This document shows, in pieces, positions 26,944-36,601 of a stretch of 64,000 nt of DNA (position 1 is the stretch's first letter; every line of letters starts with the position of its first letter). The notes under the pieces were generated by a model. The model was not told the origin of the DNA. It made no database searches and worked only from the letters and a program-made list of their open reading frames with translations. This stretch comes from Phenylobacterium parvum (GTDB lineage Bacteria; Pseudomonadota; Alphaproteobacteria; Caulobacterales; Caulobacteraceae), in assembly GCF_003150835.1 (NCBI RefSeq), contig NZ_CP029479.1:248001-312000 (forward strand). The letters run 5' to 3'. A program made the position numbers and the translations under genes.

Positions 26944-27300
26944 ATGCCCCGAATCCTCTTCGCCGAAGACGACGACTCCCTGCGGGGCTTCCTCGCCCGC
27001 GCCCTCGAGCGCGCCGGGCACGAGGTCGAGGCCTGCGCCGACGGTGAGGAAGCGGCCGAGCATATCGACCGGGACTGGGACCTCCTGCTCACCGACATCG
27101 TCATGCCGGGCATGGACGGGATCGAGCTGGCCCGCCTGGCCGCCGAGCGCCATCCGGGCCTGCGCATCATGTTCATCACCGGCTTCGCCGCCGTGGCCCT
27201 CAAGGCCGAGGAGACCGCTCCGCCCGGCGCCCGGGTGCTGGCCAAGCCGGTCCACCTGCGCGAGCTCGTGGTGGAGGTGGAGCGCATGCTGGCCGCCTGA
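26944..27300 (+). CDS. cpdR: single-domain response regulator CpdR
   Basis: A 118-residue receiver domain with no output domain, closely resembling Caulobacter CpdR. E-D-D-D (8-11) binds magnesium, D51 in L-L-L-T-D-I-V-M-P-G-M-D-G is the phosphorylation site, T-G-F is the switch, and K-P lies before the last helix, which ends in V-E-R-M-L-A-A. In Caulobacter, unphosphorylated CpdR docks ClpXP at the cell pole to degrade cell-cycle factors, and it is phosphorylated through CckA-ChpT. The ATG at 26944 starts directly at the receiver fold. The tRNA-Val gene follows 90 bp downstream. Confidence 0.94.
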   Translation: MPRILFAEDDDSLRGFLARALERAGHEVEACADGEEAAEHIDRDWDLLLTDIVMPGMDGIELARLAAERHPGLRIMFITGFAAVALKAEETAPPGARVLAKPVHLRELVVEVERMLAA

Positions 27301-27390
27301 GCCGTGGCGATCGCGGTCTTTGGCCGCTTGCGCAGGGCCCGCCCCGCCGGTATATCCCCGCCTCCGCTTCCCGACCGGGAAGCCGACCCC

Positions 27391-27465
27391 GGACGTGTAG
27401 CTCAGCGGTAGAGCACCTCGTTGACATCGAGGGGGTCACAGGTTCGATCCCTGTCACGTCCACCA
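27391..27465 (+). tRNA. tRNA-Val (anticodon GAC)
   Basis: A complete cloverleaf: acceptor GGACGTG pairs with CACGTCC, D-arm TAGCTCAGCGGTAGAGCA, anticodon stem CCTCG / CGAGG with loop TTGACAT (anticodon GAC at 27423-27425), and T-arm CAGGTTCGATCCCTG. The CCA end is encoded (27463-27465) and a TTTTT run follows. Confidence 0.97.
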
Positions 27466-27500
27466 TTTTTCCCGATTGCATCCGCTAGGGGCGCGCGCCC

Positions 27501-28676
27501 TCACCACCACTTCCGGTCCGCGAACAGGGCCTCGAAGTTGCGGTGGTAGAAGTTTTCCCGAAGCGGCTCGCCTGTCCCCGCCAGGGTCCGCTCGTAGCGG
27601 CCGATGGGATCGTCCGTGCCCTCGTGGTGCGGGTAGTCCGAGGCGAACATCAGCATGTCCGCCGCGCCGCTCGACAGGAGCCAGCCGATGTCCTCGCCGG
27701 CGAAGGGCGTGACCTTGACCTGGCGCTGCATGTACTCGGACGGCAGGAGGGTCAGGGCGGAGAAGTCCTGCCGGCGCCGGAAGGCGCGGAAGGACTGGTC
27801 CAGGTGCTTCAGGAAGGAGACCACCCAGGAGGCGCCCAGCTCGACCACGGCGACGCGCAGGCGGGGGAAGCGCTCGAGCACGCCGTCGAAGATCATGGCC
27901 GCCAGGAAGACCTGGGCCTCGAAGGGCATGCCCATGTAACTGACGGCGTCGGCGGGGGCGTCGCCATTGCGGTGGACCGGCGTCTCGCGGCCATTGTTGA
28001 AGACCGCCCTGGGCACGGGCTCGTAGGGCGCGCCGCGGGCCCCGATGTGCAGGGTGACGGCCAGGCCCAGGTCCTGGAGCCGCGCCCAGACCGGATCGTA
28101 GGCCGGATGGCTGAAGCCCATCCCGTCCGGGGGCGGCAGGGTGTCGACCAGCACCGCGGGCAGGCCGAGGGCGGCGATGGTCTCGACCTGGGCGAGGGCG
28201 GAGTCCGGGCCGTCGGCCAGGCGGAGATAGCCGACCCCGCCCATGCGCCGGTCTTCCGCGCAGAAGTCGGCGAGGCCCCGGTTCAGGGCCCGGATTCCGC
28301 CGGCCAGGACCTCGGGATCGCTCGCGGCGATCACCTGGTTGAAGGCCTCTGTCGGGAAGACGAGGTAGGCGCCAAAGCCCATCAGGTCGTTGGCTCGGCG
28401 GCGCTCGGCGGCGTCAAAGGCGCCCAGGCCATGCCAGCCCTTGAACTTCATGGACATGAATTCGGCCTCGGCCTCGGCCCGCAGGGTCGCATCGCCTCGG
28501 CGCGCCTCGGCGCGGGCGACCGCATCGGCGGCCAGGGCCCGGACCCGGGCGTCCTTGCCGGCGAAGGGGACGAGGCGGGGACGGATGTCGGGATCGGCGA
28601 AGGCCGGGAGCCAGTCCGCGTGCTCCATCATGTGGGTGTCGGCGTCGAGGATGAGCGGCCTGTGGGCGTAGGGCAT
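27501..28676 (-). CDS. amidohydrolase family protein (Amidohydro_2)
   Basis: A 391-residue TIM-barrel metal-dependent hydrolase of the amidohydrolase-2 / ACMSD-like family. The first strand carries D-A-D-T-H-M-M-E (about 11-18), a degenerate form of the usual H-x-H metal ligand pair where D-x-D/T-H is seen in decarboxylase-like members. L-H-I-G (about 206) gives a second His, and F-A-S-D-Y-P-H-H-E (about 344-352) supplies the catalytic Asp. Substrates range over aromatic acid decarboxylation and hydrolysis; none can be assigned. It starts with ATG 28676 and lies just downstream of the split mnmH on the same strand. Confidence 0.85.
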   Translation of the reverse strand: MPYAHRPLILDADTHMMEHADWLPAFADPDIRPRLVPFAGKDARVRALAADAVARAEARRGDATLRAEAEAEFMSMKFKGWHGLGAFDAAERRRANDLMGFGAYLVFPTEAFNQVIAASDPEVLAGGIRALNRGLADFCAEDRRMGGVGYLRLADGPDSALAQVETIAALGLPAVLVDTLPPPDGMGFSHPAYDPVWARLQDLGLAVTLHIGARGAPYEPVPRAVFNNGRETPVHRNGDAPADAVSYMGMPFEAQVFLAAMIFDGVLERFPRLRVAVVELGASWVVSFLKHLDQSFRAFRRRQDFSALTLLPSEYMQRQVKVTPFAGEDIGWLLSSGAADMLMFASDYPHHEGTDDPIGRYERTLAGTGEPLRENFYHRNFEALFADRKWW

Positions 28677-28761
28677 GGGGTTTCCTCCAGCCTGGTCGCC
28701 TTCGACGGCGCCTGGGCGGCCATAGTGTTCCCCGAAATCCTGCGGCTTGAAAAGCCGGCGC

Positions 28762-29822
28762 TCAGGATTTCCGGGCGAGGGCCGCCACCGCCTCGGCCGC
28801 CCGGTCGAGTTCCGGGCCGGTGACGGCGGCGAGGTCGATGCGGCCCGCCTCCGGCCGTTGGTGCTGGCGCGAGGACCGCCGGTAGGCGGGGTCGTAGTGG
28901 GTCTCGACGAGGCCGAGGGCCACGGGCTCCAGGTCGCCGGCCTCGAGCAGGGCGCGCCATTCGGACAGGCGCCTGGCGCCGGGCTTGCTGGGCAGGCGGG
29001 AGAGCAGGGCCATCAGGGCCTCCACGTCCCCGGCGGTCTCGGCATAGACCCCGGCAAGGTAGGCGGCGCGGGCCTCGGGCGGGGCCTCCAGCCGGATCGA
29101 GGGGGCTCCGGTCATGGCGGTCCAGACGGCGGGGGCACCATGCGCTCGCCCACCTTGCTGGATTCCGCCTCGATCACCACGGGCCGGGACGGGTCGAGGG
29201 CCTCCAGGACGCCGAGGAGCCGGCTCTCGAACATCTTCTGGGCGGGCTGGGGCTGGCCCGGCAGGGCGCCCAGCAGGGAGCCCCGGTGTTCGGCCAGGCC
29301 TTCCAGGTCCAGCACCTGGACGCCCAGGGCCGGCAGGCGCCTCAGCACCTCGGTCTTGCCCGAGCCCGTGGGGCCGTCGAGCACCAGGGCGCTGAAGCCG
29401 GGTGGGGAATCGTAGAGCCGGGCCGTCACCTCCCGGCGATAGGTGCGGTAGCCGCCGGCCAGCACGCCGACCCGCCAGCCGACCTGTGACAGGATGTGGG
29501 CCATGGCGCCCGAACGCATGCCGCCCCGCCAGCAGTAGACCAGGGGCCGGAAACCGCCTGGCTGGTCGGCCAGGGCGCCGAGCAGGTGGGCGGAGATGTT
29601 GCGGGCGACGTAGGCGCCGCCGACCTTGCGCGCCAGGAAGCGCGACTTCTGGACATAGAGGGTCCCGACCTCCGCCCGCTCGGCGTTGTCGAGGACCGGC
29701 AGGTTCACCGCGCCCGGCACGTGGTCCTTGGCGAACTCGCCGGGGCTGCGCACGTCGATCACCATGTCGAAGCTCGCCCGTGTGGCGGCGTCGGCGGAGG
29801 CGACGGTCTCGGGTCCGCTCAT
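28762..29822 (-). pseudogene. mnmH: tRNA 2-selenouridine synthase, split by a frameshift
   Basis: MnmH (SelU) replaces the sulfur of 2-thiouridine at the tRNA wobble position by selenium, using selenophosphate. The first part (29822-29112, 236 residues) has a rhodanese domain with D-V-R-S-P-G-E-F and catalytic Cys97 in Y-C-W-R-G-G-M-R-S-G, then a P-loop G-P-T-G-S-G-K-T (150-157), and reaches V-I-E-A-E-S-S-K-V-G-E-R-M-V-P-P-P before reading out of frame to TGA. The family sequence resumes in another frame (W-T-A-M-T-G-A-P, then 28762-29115) with the usual C-terminal Y-D-P-A-Y-R-R-S-S. One base is missing in GTGCCCCCGCCGTCTGG near 29120-29140. Total length, about 353 codons, equals intact MnmH. 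The TGA overlaps a downstream ATG as ATGA, so a separate C-terminal polypeptide could still be made. An assembly error cannot be excluded. Confidence 0.85.
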
Positions 29823-29921
29823 CGGGCGGGCCTCGTCCGGCGCGAGGGGAAATGACGGTCGCAGGTCATGGGCCGCTGGTATACACCCGCCCCGGGACAG
29901 TCTGAACAGGAGGCTCGGGGC

Positions 29922-30992
29922 ATGGCGGAATCCGCGACAGGGGCGCAGGGGCCGGTGCGCCTGACCAGCCTGGCCCATGGCGGCGGCTGCGGGTGCAAGA
30001 TCGCGCCTGGCGTCCTGCAGCAGATCCTGGCCGGCGCCCCGGCCTCGGCGCCCTTCGCCAGCCTGATGGTGGGGACCGAGACCTCGGACGACGCGGCGGT
30101 CTGGCGGCTGAACGACGAACAGGCCCTGATCGCCACCACCGACTTCTTCATGCCCATGGTCGATGATCCCCGGGACTTCGGCCGGATCGCCGCCGCCAAC
30201 GCCCTGTCCGACGTCTACGCCATGGGCGGCAGGCCCATCCTGGCCCTGGCGATCGTGGGCATGCCCATCAACGCCCTGCCGGTGGAGACCATCCGCGGGA
30301 TCCTGGCCGGAGGGTCCGAGATCTGCGCCGAGGCGGGGATTCCCATCGCCGGCGGCCACTCCATCGACAGCGTCGAGCCCATCTATGGCCTGGTGGCCCT
30401 GGGCCTGGTCCACCCCGACCGGGTCATGACCAACCGCGCCGCCCGGGCGGGGGACGAACTGATCCTCGGCAAGGCCCTGGGGGTGGGCGTGCTGTCGGCG
30501 GCCTTCAAGCAGGGCCGGCTGGACGCGGAAGGCTACGCCGCCCTGGTGAGCTCGACCACCCGGCTCAACACCCCGGGGCCGGACCTGGCGGCCCTGGACG
30601 GGGTCCACGCCATGACCGACGTCACCGGCTTCGGCCTGCTCGGGCATGGGCTGGAGATGGCCCGGGGCGCGGGCCTCACCCTCCGGATCGATCCCCTGGC
30701 GCCCCACCTCCTGCCCGGCGCGGAAGCCCTGGCGCGGGACGGCGTGCGGACGGGCGCCAGCGTGCGGAACTGGGACAGCTACGGCGCGGACGTGGGGGGC
30801 GCGGAGGCCCTGGAGCCCTGGCGGCGGGACCTGCTGAGCGATCCCCAGACCAGCGGCGGCCTGCTGGTCGCCGTCGCGCCGGAGGCGGCTGCGGGGGTCC
30901 TGTCGCATCTGCGGTCGGCGGGTTTCGAAGCCGCGCGGGTGGGCAGGTTCGCCGAAGGGCCTGGACGGATCGTGCTGGCGCCGGGCGCCTGA
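29922..30992 (+). CDS. selD: selenide, water dikinase (selenophosphate synthase)
   Basis: SelD makes selenophosphate from selenide and ATP. The 356 residues have the normal length. The glycine-rich N-terminal G-G-G-C-G-C-K (20-26) contains the catalytic Cys23 and Lys26; this is a Cys, not a Sec, form. Conserved D-D-A-A-V (about 50-54), T-T-D-F-F (68-72), [12 protein letters not shown], and G-G-H-S-I-D follow. The ATG at 29922 has AGGAGG 8-13 bp upstream. The gene is divergent from mnmH, the usual consumer of its product, with 99 bp between. No selA or selB is in the window. Confidence 0.96.
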   Translation: MAESATGAQGPVRLTSLAHGGGCGCKIAPGVLQQILAGAPASAPFASLMVGTETSDDAAVWRLNDEQALIATTDFFMPMVDDPRDFGRIAAANALSDVYAMGGRPILALAIVGMPINALPVETIRGILAGGSEICAEAGIPIAGGHSIDSVEPIYGLVALGLVHPDRVMTNRAARAGDELILGKALGVGVLSAAFKQGRLDAEGYAALVSSTTRLNTPGPDLAALDGVHAMTDVTGFGLLGHGLEMARGAGLTLRIDPLAPHLLPGAEALARDGVRTGASVRNWDSYGADVGGAEALEPWRRDLLSDPQTSGGLLVAVAPEAAAGVLSHLRSAGFEAARVGRFAEGPGRIVLAPGA

Positions 30993-30996
30993 GGCC

Positions 30997-31710
30997 TCAG
31001 CCGAGGTCGAGGACCTCGGCGATCCGGGGATCTGCGAGCACCTCCGCTGGCGCCCCGCACATCAGGATGCGCCCGGCCTCCATCACCACCAGCCGGTCCG
31101 CGAGACCGACCGCCTCTTCCAGGTCGTGGGTGACCAGCAGGACGGGCGGCCCCCCTGCGCTGCGCAGGGCGGCCAGCTCGTCGCGGACCTTCCGTCGGGT
31201 GCGGCGGTCCACCGCCGACAGGGGCTCGTCGAGGAGCAGGAGCGAGGGCCGGCGCGCCAGGGCCCGGGCGAGGGCCACCCTCTGCTGTTGCCCGCCCGAG
31301 AGGTTCGATGGCTTGCGGTCCTCGAGCCCGGGGAGGTCCAGGGCGGTCATCAGGCGCAGGGCCGCTGCGCGCCTTTCGTCCCGGGGCAGGTCGCCCATGG
31401 CCATCTCGACATTCCCCATGGCGGTCAGGTGCGGCAGCAGGGCGTAGGACTGGAAGACCAGGCCCGTGCGTCGCCTGTGCGGTGGGACGAAGATCCCGGC
31501 GGCGGTGTCCAGCCAGGTCTCGCCGGCGCAGATGATGCGCCCTTCGGCGGGCCGGACCAGGCCGGCGAGGATGCGCAGGAGGGTGGTCTTGCCGGCGCCG
31601 GAGGGCCCGGTGAGGGCCAGGACCTCGCCGGGCGCCAGCTCCAGGTCCGCCGCCACCCCGATGGGGCCGCCGCGACGGATCGACAGGCTGAGGGCGGTTT
31701 CACCGGTCAT
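30997..31710 (-). CDS. modC: molybdate ABC transporter ATP-binding protein
   Basis: A 237-residue ABC ATPase: Walker A G-P-S-G-A-G-K-T (35-42), Q-loop F-Q-S-Y-A-L, signature L-S-G-G-Q-Q-Q-R (about 132), Walker B L-L-L-L-D-E-P and the H-loop T-H-D. It lacks the C-terminal molybdate-binding MOP domain of the E. coli protein (352 residues), so it is a short ModC. The ATG overlaps modB by 11 bp, so it is translationally coupled. modA and modB upstream complete the transporter. Confidence 0.9.
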   Translation of the reverse strand: MTGETALSLSIRRGGPIGVAADLELAPGEVLALTGPSGAGKTTLLRILAGLVRPAEGRIICAGETWLDTAAGIFVPPHRRRTGLVFQSYALLPHLTAMGNVEMAMGDLPRDERRAAALRLMTALDLPGLEDRKPSNLSGGQQQRVALARALARRPSLLLLDEPLSAVDRRTRRKVRDELAALRSAGGPPVLLVTHDLEEAVGLADRLVVMEAGRILMCGAPAEVLADPRIAEVLDLG

Positions 31711-32368
31711 GGCGCGCCAGCCGGGAGCCGAGGGCCTGGACCGCGATGATCGCCGCCACGGAAACGGCGACGAGGGCCGCGGCCAGGACGCCTGCGCCCG
31801 CATCGTCGAAGGCCTGGACCTTGTCGTAGATGGCCAGGGCCGCCGTGCGGGTCTCGCCGGGGATGGACCCGCCGATCATCAGGACGACCCCGAACTCGCC
31901 CATGGTGTGGGCGAAGGTGAGTATGAAGCCGGTCAGGACGCCGGGCCAGGCCAGGGGCGCCTCGACGGTCCAGAAGGTGCGCCAGGGCCCCAGGCCGCTG
32001 ACCCAGGCCGCCTCGCGCAGCTCGGGCCGGATCGCCTCGAAGGCCCGCAGGGCCGGCTGGACGGCGAAGGGCAGGTTGGCGACCAGGGAGGCGGCCACCA
32101 GTCCCTCGAAGCTGAAGACCAGGCCCTGGCCGAAGACGGAGGACCAGAGGCGGCCCAGGGGGGAGGCCTCGCCCAGGGCGGACAGCAGGTAGAAGCCCAG
32201 GACGGTGGGGGGCAGGACCAGGGGCAGGGCGATGAGCCCCTCCAGCACCGCCCGGCCCCGCCGGACCTGGAAGGCCAGGGCCCGGGCGATGAGGACGCCC
32301 ATGGGCGTCAGGAGGCAGGCCGTCCAGAGGCTCAGCTTGAAGGACAGGGCGAAGGCGACGGCGTCCAT
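31700..32368 (-). CDS. modB: molybdate ABC transporter permease
   Basis: A 222-residue inner-membrane permease with five to six hydrophobic segments. The coupling-loop EAA motif is seen as R-E-A-A-W-V-S-G-L-G-P-W-R-T-F-W (about 121-136), and L-P-L-V-L-P-P-T-V-L-G-F-Y-L-L (48-62) is a strongly conserved ModB segment. Its length is normal. It lies between modA (2-bp gap) and modC (11-bp overlap). Confidence 0.94.
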   Translation of the reverse strand: MDAVAFALSFKLSLWTACLLTPMGVLIARALAFQVRRGRAVLEGLIALPLVLPPTVLGFYLLSALGEASPLGRLWSSVFGQGLVFSFEGLVAASLVANLPFAVQPALRAFEAIRPELREAAWVSGLGPWRTFWTVEAPLAWPGVLTGFILTFAHTMGEFGVVLMIGGSIPGETRTAALAIYDKVQAFDDAGAGVLAAALVAVSVAAIIAVQALGSRLARHDR

Positions 32369-32370
32369 GG

Positions 32371-33144
32371 TCAGCCGGCTCCCTCGGGGGCGAGGCCAAA
32401 GTCGCGCAGGACGGCCCGGGCCTCCCCTGAGCGCAGGAAGGCGAAGAAGGCGCGCGCCTCCCGCCCGGCCCCGCGCAACACCGCCGCGGTCTGCGCGAGG
32501 GGCGCGTAGAGGGCGGGATCGAGGCGGCCGTGGGCGCCCGCTCCGGCCAGCTCTGGGGTCAGGGCCAGGGACAGGGGGACCAGGCCCGCTTCCGCCCCGC
32601 CGGTCAGGGCGAACCGCGCCGCCTGGGCTGCGGAGTCCCCCAGCACCAGCCGGGGCTCGGCCAGGCCCCAGACGCCCAGCGCCCTGAGCGCCTCTCGCGC
32701 CGCCCGGCCGTAGGGGGCGTGGTCGGGGTTGGCGATGGCGAGCTTGCGCAGGCGTCCGTCCCTGAGGGCCCGGACCAGCTCGGCGCCGGCGCCCGTCGCC
32801 CGGACCGGAGACCCCTTGCGGGCATAGAGCACCAGGCGGCCGCGGCCATAGTCCATTCCAGGACCTTCCGCGCGGCCCGAGCGGACCAGCCGCTGGACGA
32901 GGCTGGCATCAGCGCTGAGGAAGACCTCGAAGGGGGCGCCGGCCTCGATCTGGCGGGTCAGGGCTCCCGAGGAGCCGAAGGTCAGGCGCACGGGGCCGCC
33001 CCCGGCGCGGCGGAACCGGCTGGCGATCAGGGGCAGGGCGCCGGTGAGGTCCGAGGCCGCAGCGATGAGGGGCCCCCCTGAGGCCCAGGCGCTGGACGGC
33101 GCCAGGGCAAGGAGGCCGGCCAGGGACCGCCGGGTGAGGGACAC
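32371..33144 (-). CDS. modA: molybdate ABC transporter substrate-binding protein
   Basis: A 257-residue periplasmic protein with a cleavable signal peptide (about 1-22, ending S-A-W-A). The mature start L-I-A-A-A-S-D-L-T and F-G-S-S-G-A-L-T-R-Q-I-E-A-G-A-P-F-E-V-F-L-S-A-D (about 55-79) are the ModA anion-binding blocks. The start codon is GTG at 33144. This first gene of modABC is divergent from a TonB receptor gene. Molybdenum taken up here can serve the molybdopterin enzyme at 41.8 kb. Confidence 0.94.
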   Translation of the reverse strand: MSLTRRSLAGLLALAPSSAWASGGPLIAAASDLTGALPLIASRFRRAGGGPVRLTFGSSGALTRQIEAGAPFEVFLSADASLVQRLVRSGRAEGPGMDYGRGRLVLYARKGSPVRATGAGAELVRALRDGRLRKLAIANPDHAPYGRAAREALRALGVWGLAEPRLVLGDSAAQAARFALTGGAEAGLVPLSLALTPELAGAGAHGRLDPALYAPLAQTAAVLRGAGREARAFFAFLRSGEARAVLRDFGLAPEGAG

Positions 33145-33346
33145 GCAGGAACTCCGGGGCGCGGGTGGAAGACGAGGGCCAAGGCTATTCGGCTTCCGGG
33201 TCCGGCGAAAGCATCCCCGAAAAGGGGCGCCCGCGGGCGTGAAATATACGACTAGCCCAACGCGACCCTACGTCACATAGTCGAGGCATTTCCGGTACGG
33301 GGAGTGCACTGAATTCTCCCTGACCGCCTGATCGGGAGCGAAACAG

Positions 33347-36300
33347 ATGAAGTCCAGATATCTTGCAGGCGTTTCCCTGCTCGCCGCCAGCCTGGCCCTG
33401 GCCCCCGCAGCCTTCGCCGCGGACGCCGATACCCCCCCAAACACGGTCGAGGAGGTGGTCGTCACCGGCTCCTTCATCGCCGGCACGCCCGAGACCGGCG
33501 CCTTGCCGGTGGACGTGGTCGGCGCCGCTGAACTGGCCCAGCGCGGCTCGCCCAGCATGGTCCAGTTCATCAAGACCATTCCCTCTTCAGGCGCGGTGAT
33601 CGGCGAGAACAACCGCTATGGCTCCGGCAGTGGCGGCGCCACCATCAACCTGCGCAACCTGAACTCCGCCTCCACCGGCGGGCGGACACTGGTCCTGCTC
33701 AACGGCCGCCGGGTCCCGGTCTCGCCCCAGATCATCAACAGTGTCGACGTCAACCTCCTGCCCATCGCCGCCATCGGCCGGGTCGAGGTGCTGAAGGACG
33801 GTGCGGCCGCCACCTACGGCTCCGACGCCATCGCCGGCGTGGTCAACTTCATTACCCGGACCGATCTCGACGGATTTGAGATTGGCGGGAACTACCAGCT
33901 CATCGATGGCTCTGACGGTGACTACGACGTCAGCCTCGCCTGGGGGCGCAAGGCGGATTCCTATGACATCCTGATTGCGGCGGGCTATCGCCACCGCTCG
34001 CAGCTGCCGATCCAGGAGCGCGACTGGGCCCTGCTCACCGGTCCGGAGGGCTACCTGGTCAACCCGCTGGGCGGATGGGCCGGCACCGGCAACCCTGGCC
34101 AGTACCAGTTCGCCGCCGCCGCACCGGTCGGGTCGGCCAACACGGGCTTCACCGCCGCCGCCTTTGCAGGCGCCCTGCCGGACATCGGCTGCGCGGCCAA
34201 TGGCGGGGCTCCCTACATCCTGGGTTCGGCGGTGGTTTCCCCCACCTCCTGTAACTTCCAGTACTCGACCTTCGACCGTCTGGTGGAAGACGAGGACCAC
34301 TGGCAGATCTTCGGCCAGCTGAACGCCGACCTGACCGACACCCTCTCGGCCCATGTCGAGGTGCTCTACGCCGGTCACGATACCCCTCAGCAGGGCTGGG
34401 CGGTGACAGGCCCCAACCAGTTCCCGGCGCCGATCCTGGCCTCGGGCGCCTCGCCGGGGGGCGGCGTTTCGCCGATCCCGGCCTCGGGTACGGGCGAGCA
34501 GTCGCGTTTCTACATTCCCTCGACCAACCCCGGTCTCGTCACCCTGCTGAGCCAGATCAACGGCGCCAACTGCAATGGCCCGGTCTTCCCCTACGGGATC
34601 GACGCGGCGTCCTGTGCGACCGGCCTGACCGCGGCCAGGGCGGGCGCGACCAACGCCGGCCTTTACGGCGTGGCCACCTCCAACACCGCCTGGCGGCCGA
34701 TCGGCTTCGGGGGCAACGCCTCCGAGCCTGACAACCGCAGCCACTACAGCTACCGGATCGAGACCTGGCGCATCGCCGGGGGACTGAAGGGCGAGTTCGG
34801 CGAGGGCGTGCCCGTTCTCGGCGGGGTGAAGTGGGAGGCTTCGGCCACCTACCAGGAGCAGGATTACAACTACAACCTGGAAGACACTTCGGTGAACCGG
34901 CTCCAGCTCGGCCTGCGGGGCTACGGCTCGCGCGAGGGCAATGCCGACCAGTGCACCGCGGCCGAGACGGCGAACTTCACCACCAACGCGGGCAACGCCG
35001 CCCTGGGATGCTTCTATTTCAATCCCTTCGCCAACGCCTTCCAGCAGAGTACGTCGAACGTTGCGGCCAACCCCTTCTACGTGGCGAACTCGACGGTCCC
35101 GGGCTTCAACGAGGCGGCGGCCAACCGGTCCTCCGTCGTTGGCTGGATGATCGAGAAGCAGTTCAATGAGATCCAGTCCCGACTGTTCGCCGTCGACTTC
35201 GTCATGACGGGCGATACCGGACTCAAGCTCTGGGGAGAGGACGCCATCGCCTGGGCCGCCGGCGCACAGTGGCGTTATGACCGGGTGCAGCAGAACCCCG
35301 ACGCCCTCTACAGCGCCCTGGCGACACCCTGTGTCGACAGCGCGCCCTTCGGCGACTCCATGCCGGCCTGCCCGACCACGTCGAACGGGCCCTTCCTGTT
35401 CAACGCCAACCTGCGGCCCTACGACGTCGAGCGGAAGATCAGCTCGGTCTTCGTCGAGACCCGGATCCCGGTGACCGACGACATCGAGGCCACCCTGGCG
35501 GCGCGGTACGAGAACTATGAGGGCCTGGGCTCCACCACCAACCCCAAGCTGGCCGTTCGCTGGCAGGCCCTGGACTGGCTGGCCTTCCGGGCCTCCCTGT
35601 CCGGCACCTACCGGGCGCCTCCGCCCACCATCACCACGTCCAACTTCACCCGCGGCCTGACCAACGCCAACGGGACCTACAGGGCCAACGACCTCTACGG
35701 GAACCCGGACCTCGACCCGGAGACAGCGACCACCTACGACTTCGGCCTGCTGTTCAAGTTCGCGAACTTCAGCGCCACGCTCGATTACTGGCAGTTCGAC
35801 TTCAAGGATGGCCTCACTTCGGAGGCTACGGCCGACCTGATCACCCTGATGTTCCCGGCCAACTCCCAGACCGGCAACTGCGGCAACGCAGCCTATGCCG
35901 GGCTTCAGGCCCGGTTCACCTTCGACCAGGGCGTCTGCGGCCGCAGCAACATCCTTTCGTACCGGACCCAGTACATCAACGGCGGCCCGGTGAAGACCAA
36001 GGGGATCGACTTCCAGGCCAACCTCACCGTAGGCGAGGTGCTCGGCGGAGATCTCTCCGCCGGGGTCGACGGCACCTACCTGATGGACTTCGACGAGACG
36101 CCCTATTCGGTCGAGGGACTGCCGGTCGCCCAAGGTGTGATCAAGCGCGCGGGCACCTACCGGGCCTCGATCTTCACGGGCTACAACCGGATCCGTGGCA
36201 ACGGCTTCATCAACTGGTCCTCTGGCAACCACAACCTGCGCTGGCAGACCCGTTACGTTTCCTCGACTGTCCAGATTGAGGCCACGCCGATCGCCATCGC

Positions 36301-36517
36301 CAACAACGTCAAGGGCCCGGTCAAGATCGACGAGTACTGGCAGAGCGACATCACCTACAAGGTCGAGCTGCCCTGGGAGACCACGGCGACCCTCTCGGTG
36401 ATGAACGTCTTCGACGCCGATCCGTCCTTCGCCATCGGCACCCAGTACAACTACGATCCGGGCAGCGGAAACCCCCTGGGCCGGGTCATTTCCCTGGGCG
36501 TGAAGAAGCGGTTCTGA
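33347..36517 (+). CDS. TonB-dependent receptor
   Basis: A 1,056-residue outer-membrane receptor. A signal peptide (about 1-25, ending A-F-A-A) precedes a TonB-box-like E-E-V-V-V-T-G-S (35-42), the plug domain (about 50-175) with L-R-N-L-N and L-L-N-G-R-R, R-V-E-V-L-K-D-G-A-A-A-T-Y-G-S-D-A-I-A-G-V-V-N, and then the barrel, which ends in Phe. The plug sequence belongs to the large group common in Caulobacterales and Sphingomonadales that imports sugars, peptides or other nutrients. No inner-membrane partner lies next to it, so the ligand is unknown. A hairpin terminator follows directly. Confidence 0.95.
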   Translation: MKSRYLAGVSLLAASLALAPAAFAADADTPPNTVEEVVVTGSFIAGTPETGALPVDVVGAAELAQRGSPSMVQFIKTIPSSGAVIGENNRYGSGSGGATINLRNLNSASTGGRTLVLLNGRRVPVSPQIINSVDVNLLPIAAIGRVEVLKDGAAATYGSDAIAGVVNFITRTDLDGFEIGGNYQLIDGSDGDYDVSLAWGRKADSYDILIAAGYRHRSQLPIQERDWALLTGPEGYLVNPLGGWAGTGNPGQYQFAAAAPVGSANTGFTAAAFAGALPDIGCAANGGAPYILGSAVVSPTSCNFQYSTFDRLVEDEDHWQIFGQLNADLTDTLSAHVEVLYAGHDTPQQGWAVTGPNQFPAPILASGASPGGGVSPIPASGTGEQSRFYIPSTNPGLVTLLSQINGANCNGPVFPYGIDAASCATGLTAARAGATNAGLYGVATSNTAWRPIGFGGNASEPDNRSHYSYRIETWRIAGGLKGEFGEGVPVLGGVKWEASATYQEQDYNYNLEDTSVNRLQLGLRGYGSREGNADQCTAAETANFTTNAGNAALGCFYFNPFANAFQQSTSNVAANPFYVANSTVPGFNEAAANRSSVVGWMIEKQFNEIQSRLFAVDFVMTGDTGLKLWGEDAIAWAAGAQWRYDRVQQNPDALYSALATPCVDSAPFGDSMPACPTTSNGPFLFNANLRPYDVERKISSVFVETRIPVTDDIEATLAARYENYEGLGSTTNPKLAVRWQALDWLAFRASLSGTYRAPPPTITTSNFTRGLTNANGTYRANDLYGNPDLDPETATTYDFGLLFKFANFSATLDYWQFDFKDGLTSEATADLITLMFPANSQTGNCGNAAYAGLQARFTFDQGVCGRSNILSYRTQYINGGPVKTKGIDFQANLTVGEVLGGDLSAGVDGTYLMDFDETPYSVEGLPVAQGVIKRAGTYRASIFTGYNRIRGNGFINWSSGNHNLRWQTRYVSSTVQIEATPIAIANNVKGPVKIDEYWQSDITYKVELPWETTATLSVMNVFDADPSFAIGTQYNYDPGSGNPLGRVISLGVKKRF

Positions 36518-36542
36518 TCCGCCGCCTTCCTCCGGAAACAGG

Positions 36543-36574
36543 AAAGGGCGCTCCCGCGGGAGCGCCCTTTTTTG
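36543..36574 (+). terminator. intrinsic terminator after the TonB receptor gene
   Basis: AGGGCGCTCCC and GGGAGCGCCCT form an 11-bp stem around GC, followed by TTTTT, 26 bp after the receptor stop codon. Confidence 0.92.
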
Positions 36575-36601
36575 GTCCGAGATCCCCTCCCGGGTGAAGC
36601 G

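Noticed and set aside
29112..29114. TGA in mnmH as a selenocysteine codon
   Set aside because: After the TGA the same frame does not continue MnmH sequence; the family match resumes in a different frame, so a frameshift explains it.
33145..33346. ModE operator between modA and the TonB receptor gene
   Set aside because: The gap has ATATAC but not the paired TATATA-type ModE palindrome.
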